A stretch of DNA of 64,000 bases from Ruminococcus sp. GTDB taxonomy: Bacteria > Bacillota > Clostridia > Oscillospirales > Acutalibacteraceae. The notes under the pieces were generated by a model. That model was not told the DNA's origin, ran no database searches, and saw nothing but the letters and a program-made list of their open reading frames with translations. Positions 52,740-61,524 of this stretch are shown here, one piece after another (position 1 is the first letter of the stretch; each line of letters opens with the position of its first letter). The DNA lies in the NCBI GenBank assembly GCA_017411835.1, contig JAFQPG010000006.1, positions 1-64,000 of the forward strand, given 5' to 3'. The translations under genes and the position numbers were made by a program.

Positions 52740-54023
52740 TTATTTAAGCTTTTCTAGGATATGCGGTCGGATTTGCCCTGCAAGGTAAAGTGAACCACAG
52801 ATGCAAAGGGAAAGCTCGTTGTCCTTGCAAAGTGAGTAGGCGGTATCAAAAGCTGTTTCAGGGTTGCTAATGACGACAACCTTTTCAAAATACTTTTTGC
52901 AGATATCGGAAAGCTCGTAGCAGTCGAGATTTCGAGGGTTTAATACATCGGTGACAACAACAAGGTCGAACATTCCCTTTAAAAGAGAAAGTGAGCTGTC
53001 TACGTCTTTGTCCTTTAGCATACCGATAAGAAGTGCTCTGTTTCCGCTTACAAAGCGCTGTGTTGCGTTTTTAAAGGCTGTCATACCGTTTACGTTATGT
53101 GCACCGTCTAAGACGACTACAGGCGATTTAGAAAGAAGTTCAAAGCGCGCAGGGTTGGTTGCTTTTTTGAAGCCTTCCTTTAAGTCGTCTGCAGTAAAGT
53201 CGATAAGTCCGTTTTCTTTTAAAGCGTTTAGGGTGCAGATTGCGGTTTTTGCGTTTTCCAGCTGATGCTCGCCTACAAGCGGTAAGCAAAGCTCTAAATC
53301 GCTGTAAGTAAACTTGCTTTGCTCAAGCGACAAGGTAACATCAAAAAACTTGATGTCTTGCGCACTATAAAAAGCGTTTTGCTTTGTCTGCGCACTTTCT
53401 TTGATGATTTTAAGCGAAACGTCGTTTTGCAAAGCAGAAACGGTGAGCGAATTTTCCTTTATAATACCGCATTTTTGCATAGTGATTTCTTCAATCGTGT
53501 CGCCTAAAATCGCGGTGTGGTCAAGGTCGATTTTAGTCAGTACCGAGCACAGCGGTTTTTTAATCAGATTTGTCGAGTCTAAAAGTCCGCCGAGTCCCGT
53601 TTCGCATACGATGATGTCGCATTCGTTTTGCTTGTAAATATAAAACGAAAGAGCGGTCAAAAACTCAAACTCGGTTATGATAATGCCCTGCTCATTTAGC
53701 TTTTCAATCAAAGGAAAGAGGTCTTCTACCGCTTGTGTCAGCTCTTCTTTTGAAATAAGCTCGTTGTTAATCTGGATACGCTCTCTAAAATCGGTGATGT
53801 ACGGCGAAATGAAAAGCCCTGTTTTGTAGCCGCTTTGGGTGAGTACTGACGACAGCATCTGGCACACAGAGCCTTTTCCGTTTGTGCCCGCGACGTGAAT
53901 AAACTTTTGCTCTAAAAGTGAAGAAGAGAGCATAGAAAAAAGCTTTTGTATCCTGTCTAGTCCCGGACGAGAGCCGAATTTATCGAGTGAATGAATTTTT
54001 TTCAGTGCTTGTTCGTAGGTCAT
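52740..54023 (-). CDS. folC: Folylpolyglutamate synthase/dihydrofolate synthase
   Basis: 427 residues. Adds glutamates to folates. P-loop HVAGTNGKGSVCQMLSSVL, GLGGLLDSTNLI, LDHTAILGDTIEEI, and VLDGAHNVNGM in the C-terminal domain. Third gene of trmN6-rsmI-folC, 10 bp after rsmI. Confidence 0.95.
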   Translation of the reverse strand: MTYEQALKKIHSLDKFGSRPGLDRIQKLFSMLSSSLLEQKFIHVAGTNGKGSVCQMLSSVLTQSGYKTGLFISPYITDFRERIQINNELISKEELTQAVEDLFPLIEKLNEQGIIITEFEFLTALSFYIYKQNECDIIVCETGLGGLLDSTNLIKKPLCSVLTKIDLDHTAILGDTIEEITMQKCGIIKENSLTVSALQNDVSLKIIKESAQTKQNAFYSAQDIKFFDVTLSLEQSKFTYSDLELCLPLVGEHQLENAKTAICTLNALKENGLIDFTADDLKEGFKKATNPARFELLSKSPVVVLDGAHNVNGMTAFKNATQRFVSGNRALLIGMLKDKDVDSSLSLLKGMFDLVVVTDVLNPRNLDCYELSDICKKYFEKVVVISNPETAFDTAYSLCKDNELSLCICGSLYLAGQIRPHILEKLK

Positions 54024-54033
54024 TTTTAGTCCT

Positions 54034-54852
54034 TTAAATAAGTTTTTTGTAAATATCGTTTTTGCGAATTTTGGTGATTTTTGCGGCTTCTTTTGCGGCG
54101 TCTGTCGGCTTCATACCGTCTGCTATCAGCTTTTTAGCAATGTTTAATGCATCATCGATACTGTATGCGTTTGCGCTTTCTTGCACTTTTCCTTCGAGGA
54201 TAAGCACGATTTCGCCTTTTAGCTGACCGTCAGCATAGTTTTCAAAAGCCTCTTTTGTTGTTGTGCGGATGATTTCTTCGTGAAGCTTTGTGAGCTCTCT
54301 GGCAATAGTTAGCTTACGCTCGCCAAAGGTTTCATATAAGTCCTTTAAGGTGTTATTAAGCTTGTGAGGTGCTTCGTAAAAAATCATGGTGCGAGTTTCA
54401 GTAAGCAAGCTTTCAAGATGCTCGCTACGACTTTTTTTATTAACCGATAAAAAGCCCTCAAAGCAAAATCTTCCTGTTGCAAGACCTGATACGCAAAGTG
54501 CCGAGATAACCGCACTCGGTCCGGGTACAACGACGGTTTTGATTGAGTACTGCTCGCATTGTTTTATAAGTAGCTCGCCCGGGTCAGACACACAAGGCAT
54601 ACCCGCATCGGTGACGATAGCACAGCTTTCTCCCGCTTTTATGCGGTCACAGATAAGCTCTCCGCGATATTCTTTGTTGTGCTCATAGTAGCTTACCATC
54701 GGCTTTTTTATACCGAAGTGGTTTAAAAGCTTTAAGGTAACTCTAGTGTCCTCAGCCGCAATGAAGTCGACTTTATTAAGCGTTTCTATAGCACGCGGGG
54801 ACATATCGCCTAAGTTTCCTATCGGAGTTCCAACTACATAAAGTGTGCTCAT
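54034..54852 (-). CDS. rsmI: 16S rRNA (cytidine-1402-2'-O)-methyltransferase
   Basis: 272 residues. SAM-dependent tetrapyrrole-methylase fold. LYVVGTPIGNLGDMSPRAIE at the N-terminus, AAEDTRVTLKLLNHFG, VTDAGMPCVSDPGELL and VPGPSAVISALCVSGL are family signatures. Overlaps the upstream methyltransferase gene by 4 bp. Confidence 0.96.
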   Translation of the reverse strand: MSTLYVVGTPIGNLGDMSPRAIETLNKVDFIAAEDTRVTLKLLNHFGIKKPMVSYYEHNKEYRGELICDRIKAGESCAIVTDAGMPCVSDPGELLIKQCEQYSIKTVVVPGPSAVISALCVSGLATGRFCFEGFLSVNKKSRSEHLESLLTETRTMIFYEAPHKLNNTLKDLYETFGERKLTIARELTKLHEEIIRTTTKEAFENYADGQLKGEIVLILEGKVQESANAYSIDDALNIAKKLIADGMKPTDAAKEAAKITKIRKNDIYKKLI

Positions 54853-55607
54853 ATTCTTCCTTCTTTATATAAACCGTAAATTCTAGTCATTTCGTCTGAA
54901 AAATCGCCCTGCTCGTTTTCGATAAAGAGCGTTGGCATAACCTGCATAAAGCCTTTGTTTCCTTTGTATCTTCCCTCTAGTAAAAAGAGCTTTGGCTCTT
55001 TAGAAAGTCGTTGCTGAACAAGGCGTAAACGCTTAGGCTCTATGTCGTGTTTTCGCATCGATTCCATAACATCTGCTAAACGTTCAGGTCGCTGACAGAT
55101 GCAAAATCTTCCTTGAAATTGCAAAAGCTTAGAGGCTGTTTTGCATATATCGTCGAGGCTACAGCTTTCTTCGTGGCGTGCAAGCAACTTTTCGCTGTCG
55201 GGATTTTTGATGCCACTACCTGACAGCTTATACGGAGGGTTGCACACAACTACATTGTACTTTGAAAACTCGCATTTGCCTTTAAGGTCTTTTAAATCAG
55301 CGCAAAGAGGGGTGATGCATTTTGGGTTTTTATGCCCGTTTTCAATGTTGTGATTGATGCTGCGGATAAGCATATCTATAGCATTTTCCTGAATATCGAT
55401 AGCAACGATTTCCTTAATGCTCTCTTTTCTTGTCCACAAAAGCGGCATCGTTCCGCAACCTGTACCAAGCTCAACGACTCTGTCTGCGCTTTTAACGCCT
55501 GCAAAATCAGCAAGCAAAATCGTGTCTGTTGAAAAATGGTGGGCATCAGAAACGATAATCTCAATCCCGTTCCCGAGCGGTTCAAAGCGTTCATTTTCTT
55601 TTAGCAT
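54849..55607 (-). CDS. tRNA1(Val) A37 N6-methyltransferase family protein
   Basis: 252 residues from ATG at 55607, GGAGG 7 nt upstream; a TTG one codon earlier is also open. Rossmann-type SAM site VVELGTGCGTMPLLW, catalytic NPPY in VVVCNPPYKLSG, typical of N6-adenine methyltransferases of the TrmN6/YfiC group. The natural target may be tRNA; operon partner rsmI also modifies RNA. Confidence 0.85.
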   Translation of the reverse strand: MLKENERFEPLGNGIEIIVSDAHHFSTDTILLADFAGVKSADRVVELGTGCGTMPLLWTRKESIKEIVAIDIQENAIDMLIRSINHNIENGHKNPKCITPLCADLKDLKGKCEFSKYNVVVCNPPYKLSGSGIKNPDSEKLLARHEESCSLDDICKTASKLLQFQGRFCICQRPERLADVMESMRKHDIEPKRLRLVQQRLSKEPKLFLLEGRYKGNKGFMQVMPTLFIENEQGDFSDEMTRIYGLYKEGRI

Positions 55608-55782
55608 CAAATCACCTCCAAGCTAAGCTTTATTAAATCATAAACCCAAAAATAAAAATATCTTAGAAAGCTGTTTATGATTCAATGTTCTCTCAGGTTT
55701 CAAAAGGCTTGTGTCAACAAGGCTTTTGCTTAAACCGTGAGGTTATTAGGTTATTATACCATATAACTGTATTTATGCAAAC

Positions 55783-55812
55783 AAAAAAGCTCACGACAAA
55801 CGCCGTGAGCTC
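55783..55812 (-). terminator. Terminator of the ferredoxin gene
   Basis: On the minus strand GAGCTCACG/CGTGAGCT around GCGTTTGT, then TTTTTTG. Confidence 0.85.
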
Positions 55813-55826
55813 TTCAGTTAAGTAAA

Positions 55827-56000
55827 TTAACCCTCAGAGATAGCCTCAACAGGGCACTGACCTGCACAAGCACCGCAGTCAACACATGTGTCAGCGTCGA
55901 TAGCAAACTTGCCGTCACATTCAGCGATAGCCTCGCAAGGGCACTGATCTGCACAAGCACCACAACCGATGCAAGTATCTTTATCAATTACATAAGCCAT
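55827..56000 (-). CDS. 2[4Fe-4S] ferredoxin
   Basis: 57 residues, ATG at 56000, AAGGAGG upstream. Two CxxCxxCxxxCP clusters: CIGCGACADQCP and CVDCGACAGQCP, each carrying a 4Fe-4S cubane. Low-potential electron carrier of clostridial metabolism. It stands 81 bp downstream of the ricT-type gene with its own terminator. Confidence 0.95.
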   Translation of the reverse strand: MAYVIDKDTCIGCGACADQCPCEAIAECDGKFAIDADTCVDCGACAGQCPVEAISEG

Positions 56001-56081
56001 TGGGAATTAACCTCCTTATTAAATGATACAAGTATATTGTAGCATACTTTGCAAAAAAAGCAATTATTTTGTCAAAAATTT

Positions 56082-56948
56082 TTACTCCAGATTTTTCAAC
56101 TCGTCGAGCTCTTGCTTGTTTACTTTGATGTAGCCGTCTTTTACGAGCTTTACTTCTTTAACCTTGAAGGTTTGTGGAGCAGCCTCGTCAGGGGTATTGT
56201 CAAGCTTCACCTTTAAAGTTTGGGTGAGCAGGTTGTTCTCGACTACAAGTCCGCGACCAAGCGCAGTTTTGACGATAGCGCCGACCTTCGGGGTGCGTTT
56301 AAGCAGGTCGGTGTACGCTTCCTGCTCGTATTTTAAACAGCACATCAGTCGTCCGCAGGTACCTGAAATCTTAACAGGAGAGAGGGAGAGCCCCTGCTCC
56401 TTTGCCATCTTGATGGAAACAGGCTGGAACTCGCCTAAAAAGCTTGAACAGCAAAACGGCTTTCCGCAAACGCCGAGACCGCCGAGCATTTTTGCTTCAT
56501 CTCTAACGCCAATCTGTCTTAATTCAATTCTTGTTCTGAAAACAGACGCGAGGTCTTTTACAAGAGCTCTGAAATCTACTCGACCGTCTGCTGTAAAGTA
56601 GAACATAATTTTTGAGTTATCAAATGTATATTCAACATCAACAAGCTTCATTTCAAGCTCGTGCTGTAAAACGAGTTTTTCGCAGGTTTTAAGCGCGTCT
56701 TTTTCTTTTTGCTTGTTTTCTTCTAAATGCTTTAAGTCTTCTTCAGTTGCTTTTCTGATGACCTTTTTAAGCGGAAAAACGATGTTTTCGTCACTTTCTT
56801 CGCGGTTTGACATAGCAACCTCGCCACACTCGACACCGCGAGCAGTCTCTACGATAACATATTCACCGCTGTTAAATTTTATATCAACAGGGTCAAAGTA
56901 ATAAATCTTACCGACCTGTTTAAATCTGACTCCGATTACCTGTGCCAT
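56082..56948 (-). CDS. ricT: PSP1 domain protein (RicT/YaaT family)
   Basis: 288 residues from ATG at 56948 (MAQVIGVRFKQVGKIYYF), with AGGAGG 6 nt upstream, overlapping the holB end by 13 bp; the longer frame is inside holB. PSP1 domain with the conserved cysteines in GGLGVCGKPFCCSSFLGEF and GTCGRLMCCLKYEQEAY. In Bacillus, YaaT/RicT with RicA/RicF promotes RNase Y-dependent mRNA maturation and affects sporulation. The holB-ricT order is the one in Bacillus. Confidence 0.92.
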   Translation of the reverse strand: MAQVIGVRFKQVGKIYYFDPVDIKFNSGEYVIVETARGVECGEVAMSNREESDENIVFPLKKVIRKATEEDLKHLEENKQKEKDALKTCEKLVLQHELEMKLVDVEYTFDNSKIMFYFTADGRVDFRALVKDLASVFRTRIELRQIGVRDEAKMLGGLGVCGKPFCCSSFLGEFQPVSIKMAKEQGLSLSPVKISGTCGRLMCCLKYEQEAYTDLLKRTPKVGAIVKTALGRGLVVENNLLTQTLKVKLDNTPDEAAPQTFKVKEVKLVKDGYIKVNKQELDELKNLE

Positions 56949-57781
56949 GAAATCCTCCTGTATTCTCCGCATAGCCAAGTGCAAAGTAAAGCCATATTGA
57001 CATTGCACTCAGCCTTTAAAATCGCCTTTGATGTAAGCTCGATTAAGCTGATAATTCTTGATTTAGTGAGTTTTTTTGCGATAGCCGATGCGATATTGCA
57101 TTGAGCTGTTGCACCGACTGATTTATTAAGTCCGAGTCGCAGGTACTCTGATACAACCAAAAGCACCTCTTTGAACTTTAATCTTGAGTTAAGCTTAACG
57201 GTTGCGTAAAGAAGCGAAACCTCGTTCGGGCTTAAAATGCCATTTATAATCTCTTTTGCAAGCGCGTCTGTTTCTTCGTTTACGCTTACTTCGTTTTTAA
57301 GAGAGAACACCTGCACGCGCGACAAAATGGTAGGAAGCATACGACTCGAGCTTTCTGCAGTCAGTATGAAAAGCGTGCTTTGAGGTGGTTCTTCAAGTAT
57401 TTTTAAAAATGCATTCTGCACGATTGGGGACATACACTTGTCGACATCGTAAAGGATAAAAACTTTCGTGTCTGCTTCATTTGGGATAATGCTCGCATCT
57501 TTTATCAGCTCTCTGATTGCTTCAATGCTTATGATGTTTGTTTTTCCCGAAAGCTTTGGTGTGTAGATGTCGCTGTGTCCGTTAAGACTTGCTTTGATGC
57601 AGTTTTTACATTCGCCACAAGGGCGGTTGTCACTACTGCAAACAGCATAGCGCGACAAAAAGTCGGCTGCTTCTTTTCTGCTTTGTTCATTTGGGCCTTG
57701 AATAAGTACAGCGTGAGGCATACGGTGGGCATTAAGCGTGCCTAAAAACAGCTCTTTAATTTGTTCTTCAAAGATGTCCAC
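56936..57781 (-). CDS. holB: DNA polymerase III delta' subunit
   Basis: 281 residues from GTG at 57781, AAGGAGGG upstream. Clamp-loader subunit. Degenerate P-loop (IQGPNEQSRKEAADF), zinc cysteines in CSSDNRPCGECKNC, LKILEEPPQSTLFIL and the sensor motif LSRVQ in place of SRC. Catalytically inactive AAA+ fold is normal for delta'. Confidence 0.92.
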   Translation of the reverse strand: MDIFEEQIKELFLGTLNAHRMPHAVLIQGPNEQSRKEAADFLSRYAVCSSDNRPCGECKNCIKASLNGHSDIYTPKLSGKTNIISIEAIRELIKDASIIPNEADTKVFILYDVDKCMSPIVQNAFLKILEEPPQSTLFILTAESSSRMLPTILSRVQVFSLKNEVSVNEETDALAKEIINGILSPNEVSLLYATVKLNSRLKFKEVLLVVSEYLRLGLNKSVGATAQCNIASAIAKKLTKSRIISLIELTSKAILKAECNVNMALLCTWLCGEYRRISWHR

Positions 57782-57840
57782 CCTTATCCCTCCTTAAACC
57801 AGTAGCTAATTATATCATAAAATCAGCACAAAATCTACAG

Positions 57841-58308
57841 TTATTTTAATTTGACTATATTTGTCATTATGCCTTTGTCTGTGATGTCAATATACGCGTA
57901 AGACGCGTCGTAGCCGTTTAGTGAACCCGGATTTAAGATGTACAGTCCGTCGTCGTATAAAGATACAGCGTTGTGGGTATGACCAAAAAGCACGATGTCG
58001 GCGTTTTCCTGCCTTGCTTTACAGCATAGATTATAAAGCGTCATTTTAGCGTTATATATATGACCATGTGTGATAAAAATCTTCTTGTTTTCTATCGTGA
58101 TTGTTTCATCAAACGGTAGCATAGATGCAAAATCGCAGTTGCCCTTGACGGCATAAAAAGCTTTGTCATTATACAGCATTTTGATTTCGTCGAGCTCGCC
58201 CTTGCTGTCACCACAGTGGATGATGACTTGCGCTGATTTTTGCTGTTCTACAGCTTTTTTTAGATTGTATAAATTACCATGGGTATCAGAAACAACAAGT
58301 ATTCTCAT
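57841..58308 (-). CDS. YfcE/MJ0936-type metallophosphoesterase
   Basis: 155 residues from ATG at 58308, with AGGAG 5 nt upstream. Two-metal phosphoesterase motifs: VVSDTHGN (D, H), IHCGDSKGE, VKGNCDF, THGHIYN and FGHTHNA. Small cytoplasmic phosphodiesterase; the physiological substrate is unknown. Divergent from the 58366 gene cluster. Confidence 0.92.
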   Translation of the reverse strand: MRILVVSDTHGNLYNLKKAVEQQKSAQVIIHCGDSKGELDEIKMLYNDKAFYAVKGNCDFASMLPFDETITIENKKIFITHGHIYNAKMTLYNLCCKARQENADIVLFGHTHNAVSLYDDGLYILNPGSLNGYDASYAYIDITDKGIMTNIVKLK

Positions 58309-58365
58309 AAAAACTCCTGACATAATAGTAAGTATTCTGCATAGTATATTATCGAGGTGTTATAT

Positions 58366-58599
58366 ATGGCAAATAATGAGCAGATAAATTCGCTGATAAA
58401 TCAGCTGTCGCAAAGATTAAACGCTGACAGCACGCAGGTAAGAGAAGCACTTGATCGTGGAAATCTTACAAAGTTGCTTTCCAATATGGACAAAAAGCAA
58501 GCCGATAAAATCAGCGCGATTTTGTCTGATGAGCAAGAGGCAAAAAAGGTGCTCGAGAGCCCTCAGGCTCAGGCGCTTATCAAAAAACTGATGGGCTGA
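58366..58599 (+). CDS. Small conserved clostridial protein (77 aa)
   Basis: 77 residues from ATG 58366, with GAGGTG 6 nt upstream. Two helical repeats: INSLINQLSQRLNADSTQVR and KKVLESPQAQALIKKLMG, reminiscent of short stress-type helical proteins. No known function. First of three closely spaced small genes (gap 1 bp to the next). Confidence 0.75.
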   Translation: MANNEQINSLINQLSQRLNADSTQVREALDRGNLTKLLSNMDKKQADKISAILSDEQEAKKVLESPQAQALIKKLMG

Positions 58600-58600
58600 A

Positions 58601-58981
58601 ATGGACGATTTAAGCCAAAAAATTAACGAGATTATGAGCGATCCCCAATCCCTTGCACAAATCAAAGGGCTTGGGGAGATGCTCGGCCTGAACAACGCCT
58701 CAAATCCCAGCGTACATATAAAAGAAGCCGTAGAGCCTAAAGTTGACAGCTCAAACAAAAACTTGCTTGCAGACTCAAACGCGTTGTCGCTTATTTCAAA
58801 ATTTATGCCACTTTTATCAAGCATCAATAAAGAGGACGACACAACCCGTCTGCTTTTAGCGTTACGCCCGTTTTTGTCTGATGAGCGCAGAAAAAAGCTC
58901 GACGAAGCGGGAAAGCTCATTAAAATAATGAAGCTTATTCCACTTGTGAAAGATTTTAATTTACTAGACTCTTTGTTTTAA
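58601..58981 (+). CDS. Small helical protein of unknown function (126 aa)
   Basis: 126 residues starting one base after the previous stop. Starts MDDLSQKINEIMSDPQSLAQ, a linker, then ISKFMPLLSSINKEDDTTRL and LLALRPFLSDERRKKLDEA. The SDPQ/SPQAQ pattern is shared with the 77-aa protein, so the two probably interact or derive from a common ancestor. Function unknown. Confidence 0.7.
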   Translation: MDDLSQKINEIMSDPQSLAQIKGLGEMLGLNNASNPSVHIKEAVEPKVDSSNKNLLADSNALSLISKFMPLLSSINKEDDTTRLLLALRPFLSDERRKKLDEAGKLIKIMKLIPLVKDFNLLDSLF

Positions 58982-58994
58982 CGGGAGATAGCTT

Positions 58995-59282
58995 ATGGCT
59001 GATACAATGCAAAATGAAGCAATGGAGCGCCTAAAGCAAATGTATTCAAAAGCTCAGCCGTCTAATGCAAATGAGAATAAAGCACAAAGCTTTGAAAAAT
59101 CTCAAAAAGCACAAAAGCCGGAGCCGATAGAGGAAAAAGAGCCGATTAATAAAAGCGAAAACCTGCTTGATATTTTTATGCGTGATAAGGAGAAAAGCCT
59201 TATCGTTTTGCTTATAGTGATATTACTAAGCGAGAAAGCTGATACCTCGCTGATACTCGCTTTGATGTATCTTTTCATCTAG
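58995..59282 (+). CDS. Small membrane-anchored protein of unknown function (95 aa)
   Basis: 95 residues. Charged Gln/Lys/Glu-rich first half, then a C-terminal hydrophobic segment (LIVLLIVILLSEKADTSLIL), suggesting a tail-anchored protein. Third gene of the cluster, 13 bp after the second. No family recognised. Confidence 0.65.
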   Translation: MADTMQNEAMERLKQMYSKAQPSNANENKAQSFEKSQKAQKPEPIEEKEPINKSENLLDIFMRDKEKSLIVLLIVILLSEKADTSLILALMYLFI

Positions 59283-59312
59283 AATGGTAGTATATCTAAA
59301 CTAGATTTTTAA

Positions 59313-60557
59313 TTATCTTATCTGTCCCTGACCTCTTATTATAAACTTAGTGCTGACTAAGCTTTCAAGTCCCATCGGTCCGCGAGCGTGGAGCTTCTGG
59401 GTTGAGATACCGATTTCAGCGCCTAAGCCGAACTGACCGCCGTCAGTAAAGCGAGTTGACGCATTTACATAAACAGCCGAGGAGTCGATTTCGTTTAAAA
59501 AGCGCTCTGCGTTTTCATAATTTTGTGTAATGATAGTTTCGCTGTGACCGCTTGAAAAGCGCGCAATATGGTCGATAGCACAGTCTATAGAATCTACTAC
59601 TTTTACCGCGAGAATATAGTCTAAAAACTCGGTTGCGTAGTCGCTCTCGGTTGCTTTTTTAATATCCTCGCCGAGTATAGCAACGGTCTTTTCGCATCCG
59701 CGTATTTCAACATTCTTTTCTTTTAGTTTAAGGTAAATCGCAGGCAACGCTTTGTCTGCGATTTTTTCGTGTATGAGCATAGTTTCAAGTGCATTGCAAA
59801 CCGATACGCGAGAGGTCTTAGCGTTGAAGATAATATCAACAGCCATATCAACGTCGGCACTTTCGTCTACATACGCGTGACAGTTGCCGACACCTGTTTC
59901 AATAACAGGAACTTTTGCGTTTTCAACCACCGCTTTAATCAGTCCTGCACCGCCTCGTGGAATGAGTACGTCGAGGTAATCGGTAAGTCCCATAAGCTCT
60001 GTAGAGCTTTGGCGGGTGGTGTCTTCAACTAAATTGATGCAGTCTTTAGGTAAGCCCGCTTTATAGACTGCGTCGCGCATTATAGAAACGATAGCCTTGT
60101 TTGAATTGATAGCCTCTTTGCCACCGCGTAAAATAACGCAGTTGCCCGCCTTTAAGCATAGCGCTGCCGCGTCCGCAGTAACGTTAGGGCGGGACTCAAA
60201 AATAATGCCGATAACGCCTAAAGGAACGGTGACCTTATTGATTTCAAGTCCGTTTTCGAGCTTGTTGCCCGACAAAACTTTGCCCACAGGGTCAGGCATA
60301 GCGATGATTTCGTCTATACCCTGTGCGATGCCTTTTATTCTGTCAAAATCTAAACTTAGTCTGTCTATCATAGCATCGGACAAGCCGTTTGCTCTTCCGT
60401 TTTCTATGTCGATATTGTTTGCATCGATAATCATTTGTGCGTTATCAACAAGAGCAAGAGCGATGTTTTTTAACGCCTGATTTCTTTTATCTGATGCAGT
60501 CAAAAGCACGCGCGATGCTTTTTTTGCATTAATACCTAATTCTTTTACGCTTAACAT
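59313..60557 (-). CDS. proA: Gamma-glutamyl phosphate reductase
   Basis: 414 residues from ATG at 60557 (MLSVKELGINAKKASR), AAAGGTGA upstream; the frame extends into proB without a site. NADPH-dependent step two of proline synthesis. Catalytic Cys in SRVSVCNALETMLIH (aldehyde dehydrogenase fold); GVIGIIFESRPNVTADAA; C-terminal HARGPMGLESL. Starts 4 bp after proB. Confidence 0.96.
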   Translation of the reverse strand: MLSVKELGINAKKASRVLLTASDKRNQALKNIALALVDNAQMIIDANNIDIENGRANGLSDAMIDRLSLDFDRIKGIAQGIDEIIAMPDPVGKVLSGNKLENGLEINKVTVPLGVIGIIFESRPNVTADAAALCLKAGNCVILRGGKEAINSNKAIVSIMRDAVYKAGLPKDCINLVEDTTRQSSTELMGLTDYLDVLIPRGGAGLIKAVVENAKVPVIETGVGNCHAYVDESADVDMAVDIIFNAKTSRVSVCNALETMLIHEKIADKALPAIYLKLKEKNVEIRGCEKTVAILGEDIKKATESDYATEFLDYILAVKVVDSIDCAIDHIARFSSGHSETIITQNYENAERFLNEIDSSAVYVNASTRFTDGGQFGLGAEIGISTQKLHARGPMGLESLVSTKFIIRGQGQIR

Positions 60558-60561
60558 ATAA

Positions 60562-61350
60562 TCACCTTTGTCCTTTAAAAAGTGTGCCGACCTGTTTTTT
60601 GTCTTCAAAAACATCGTACAAAATTTCAGGGTTGTCACCGTTTACAACAACACAGTCGATGCCCGATTGCATCACGTGCTTTGCGGCAGAAAGCTTTGTT
60701 GCCATACCGCCTGTGCCTCTGTTAGACCCCGAGCCGTGTGCCATCTGCATAATCTCGTCGGTTATGTTTTCAACGACGTCGATGTGCACCGCATTTTTAT
60801 TTGTTCTTGGGTTGTCGGTGTATAAGCCGTCTATGTCGGTAAGGATAATGAGGGTGTCAGCTTCAATCAGTTTTGCAACAATAGCGGAGAGCATATCGTT
60901 GTCGCCGAAGTTGTTGCCCTCTAATTCGTCGATAGCAACCGTATCGTTTTCGTTGACGATAGGAATAATGCCCATTGATAGCAGGGTGTTGAAGGTGTTG
61001 ATTACGTTTTCCTTTTGGTGGTCAGAATCAACCGAGTATTTTGTAAGAAGTACCTGTGCAACGGTGTTGTTGTACTCGGAAAAAATCTTGTCGTACATAA
61101 ACATCAGTTCGCATTGTCCAACCGCCGCAAGCGCCTGCTTTTCTCTTGTTGAGCTTGGACGCTGTGATAGTCCGAGCTTACCAACGCCGACGCCGATAGC
61201 GCCCGATGACACAAGCACGACATCGTGTCCGAAGTTTCTTAAATCGGACAGCACCTTACACAGCTTGTCAACACGTCTTAGATTTATTTTTCCGTTTTCG
61301 TATGTAAGGGTGGAGGTGCCTACCTTTACAACAATTCTTTTTTTATCCAT
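60562..61350 (-). CDS. proB: Glutamate 5-kinase (short form)
   Basis: 262 residues. Phosphorylates glutamate. VKVGTSTLTYENGKI, VSSGAIGVG, VNENDTVAIDE, FGDNDMLSAIVA and GTGGMATKLSAAK are the amino-acid kinase motifs. It lacks the C-terminal PUA domain present in the ~367-residue E. coli enzyme. First gene of proB-proA; GAGG precedes ATG 61350. Confidence 0.96.
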   Translation of the reverse strand: MDKKRIVVKVGTSTLTYENGKINLRRVDKLCKVLSDLRNFGHDVVLVSSGAIGVGVGKLGLSQRPSSTREKQALAAVGQCELMFMYDKIFSEYNNTVAQVLLTKYSVDSDHQKENVINTFNTLLSMGIIPIVNENDTVAIDELEGNNFGDNDMLSAIVAKLIEADTLIILTDIDGLYTDNPRTNKNAVHIDVVENITDEIMQMAHGSGSNRGTGGMATKLSAAKHVMQSGIDCVVVNGDNPEILYDVFEDKKQVGTLFKGQR

Positions 61351-61467
61351 AAATAACCTCTTTTTTTGTTATTCTTCAAAGCTAAAAATTCTCCAATTAC
61401 CATTATACTATATATTTGTCAAAAATAAAAGTATAAAATAATCTTCTTTTTATAGATATGCTGAATA

Positions 61468-61496
61468 TTTACAAATAGATTAACTTAGGCTATACT
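61468..61496 (+). promoter_or_regulatory. Promoter of hflX
   Basis: TTTACA (61468-61473), 17-nt spacer, TATACT (61491-61496). Leader ~25 nt. Confidence 0.75.
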
Positions 61497-61524
61497 AAGC
61501 ACATAAAACATTTTGGAGAAAACT

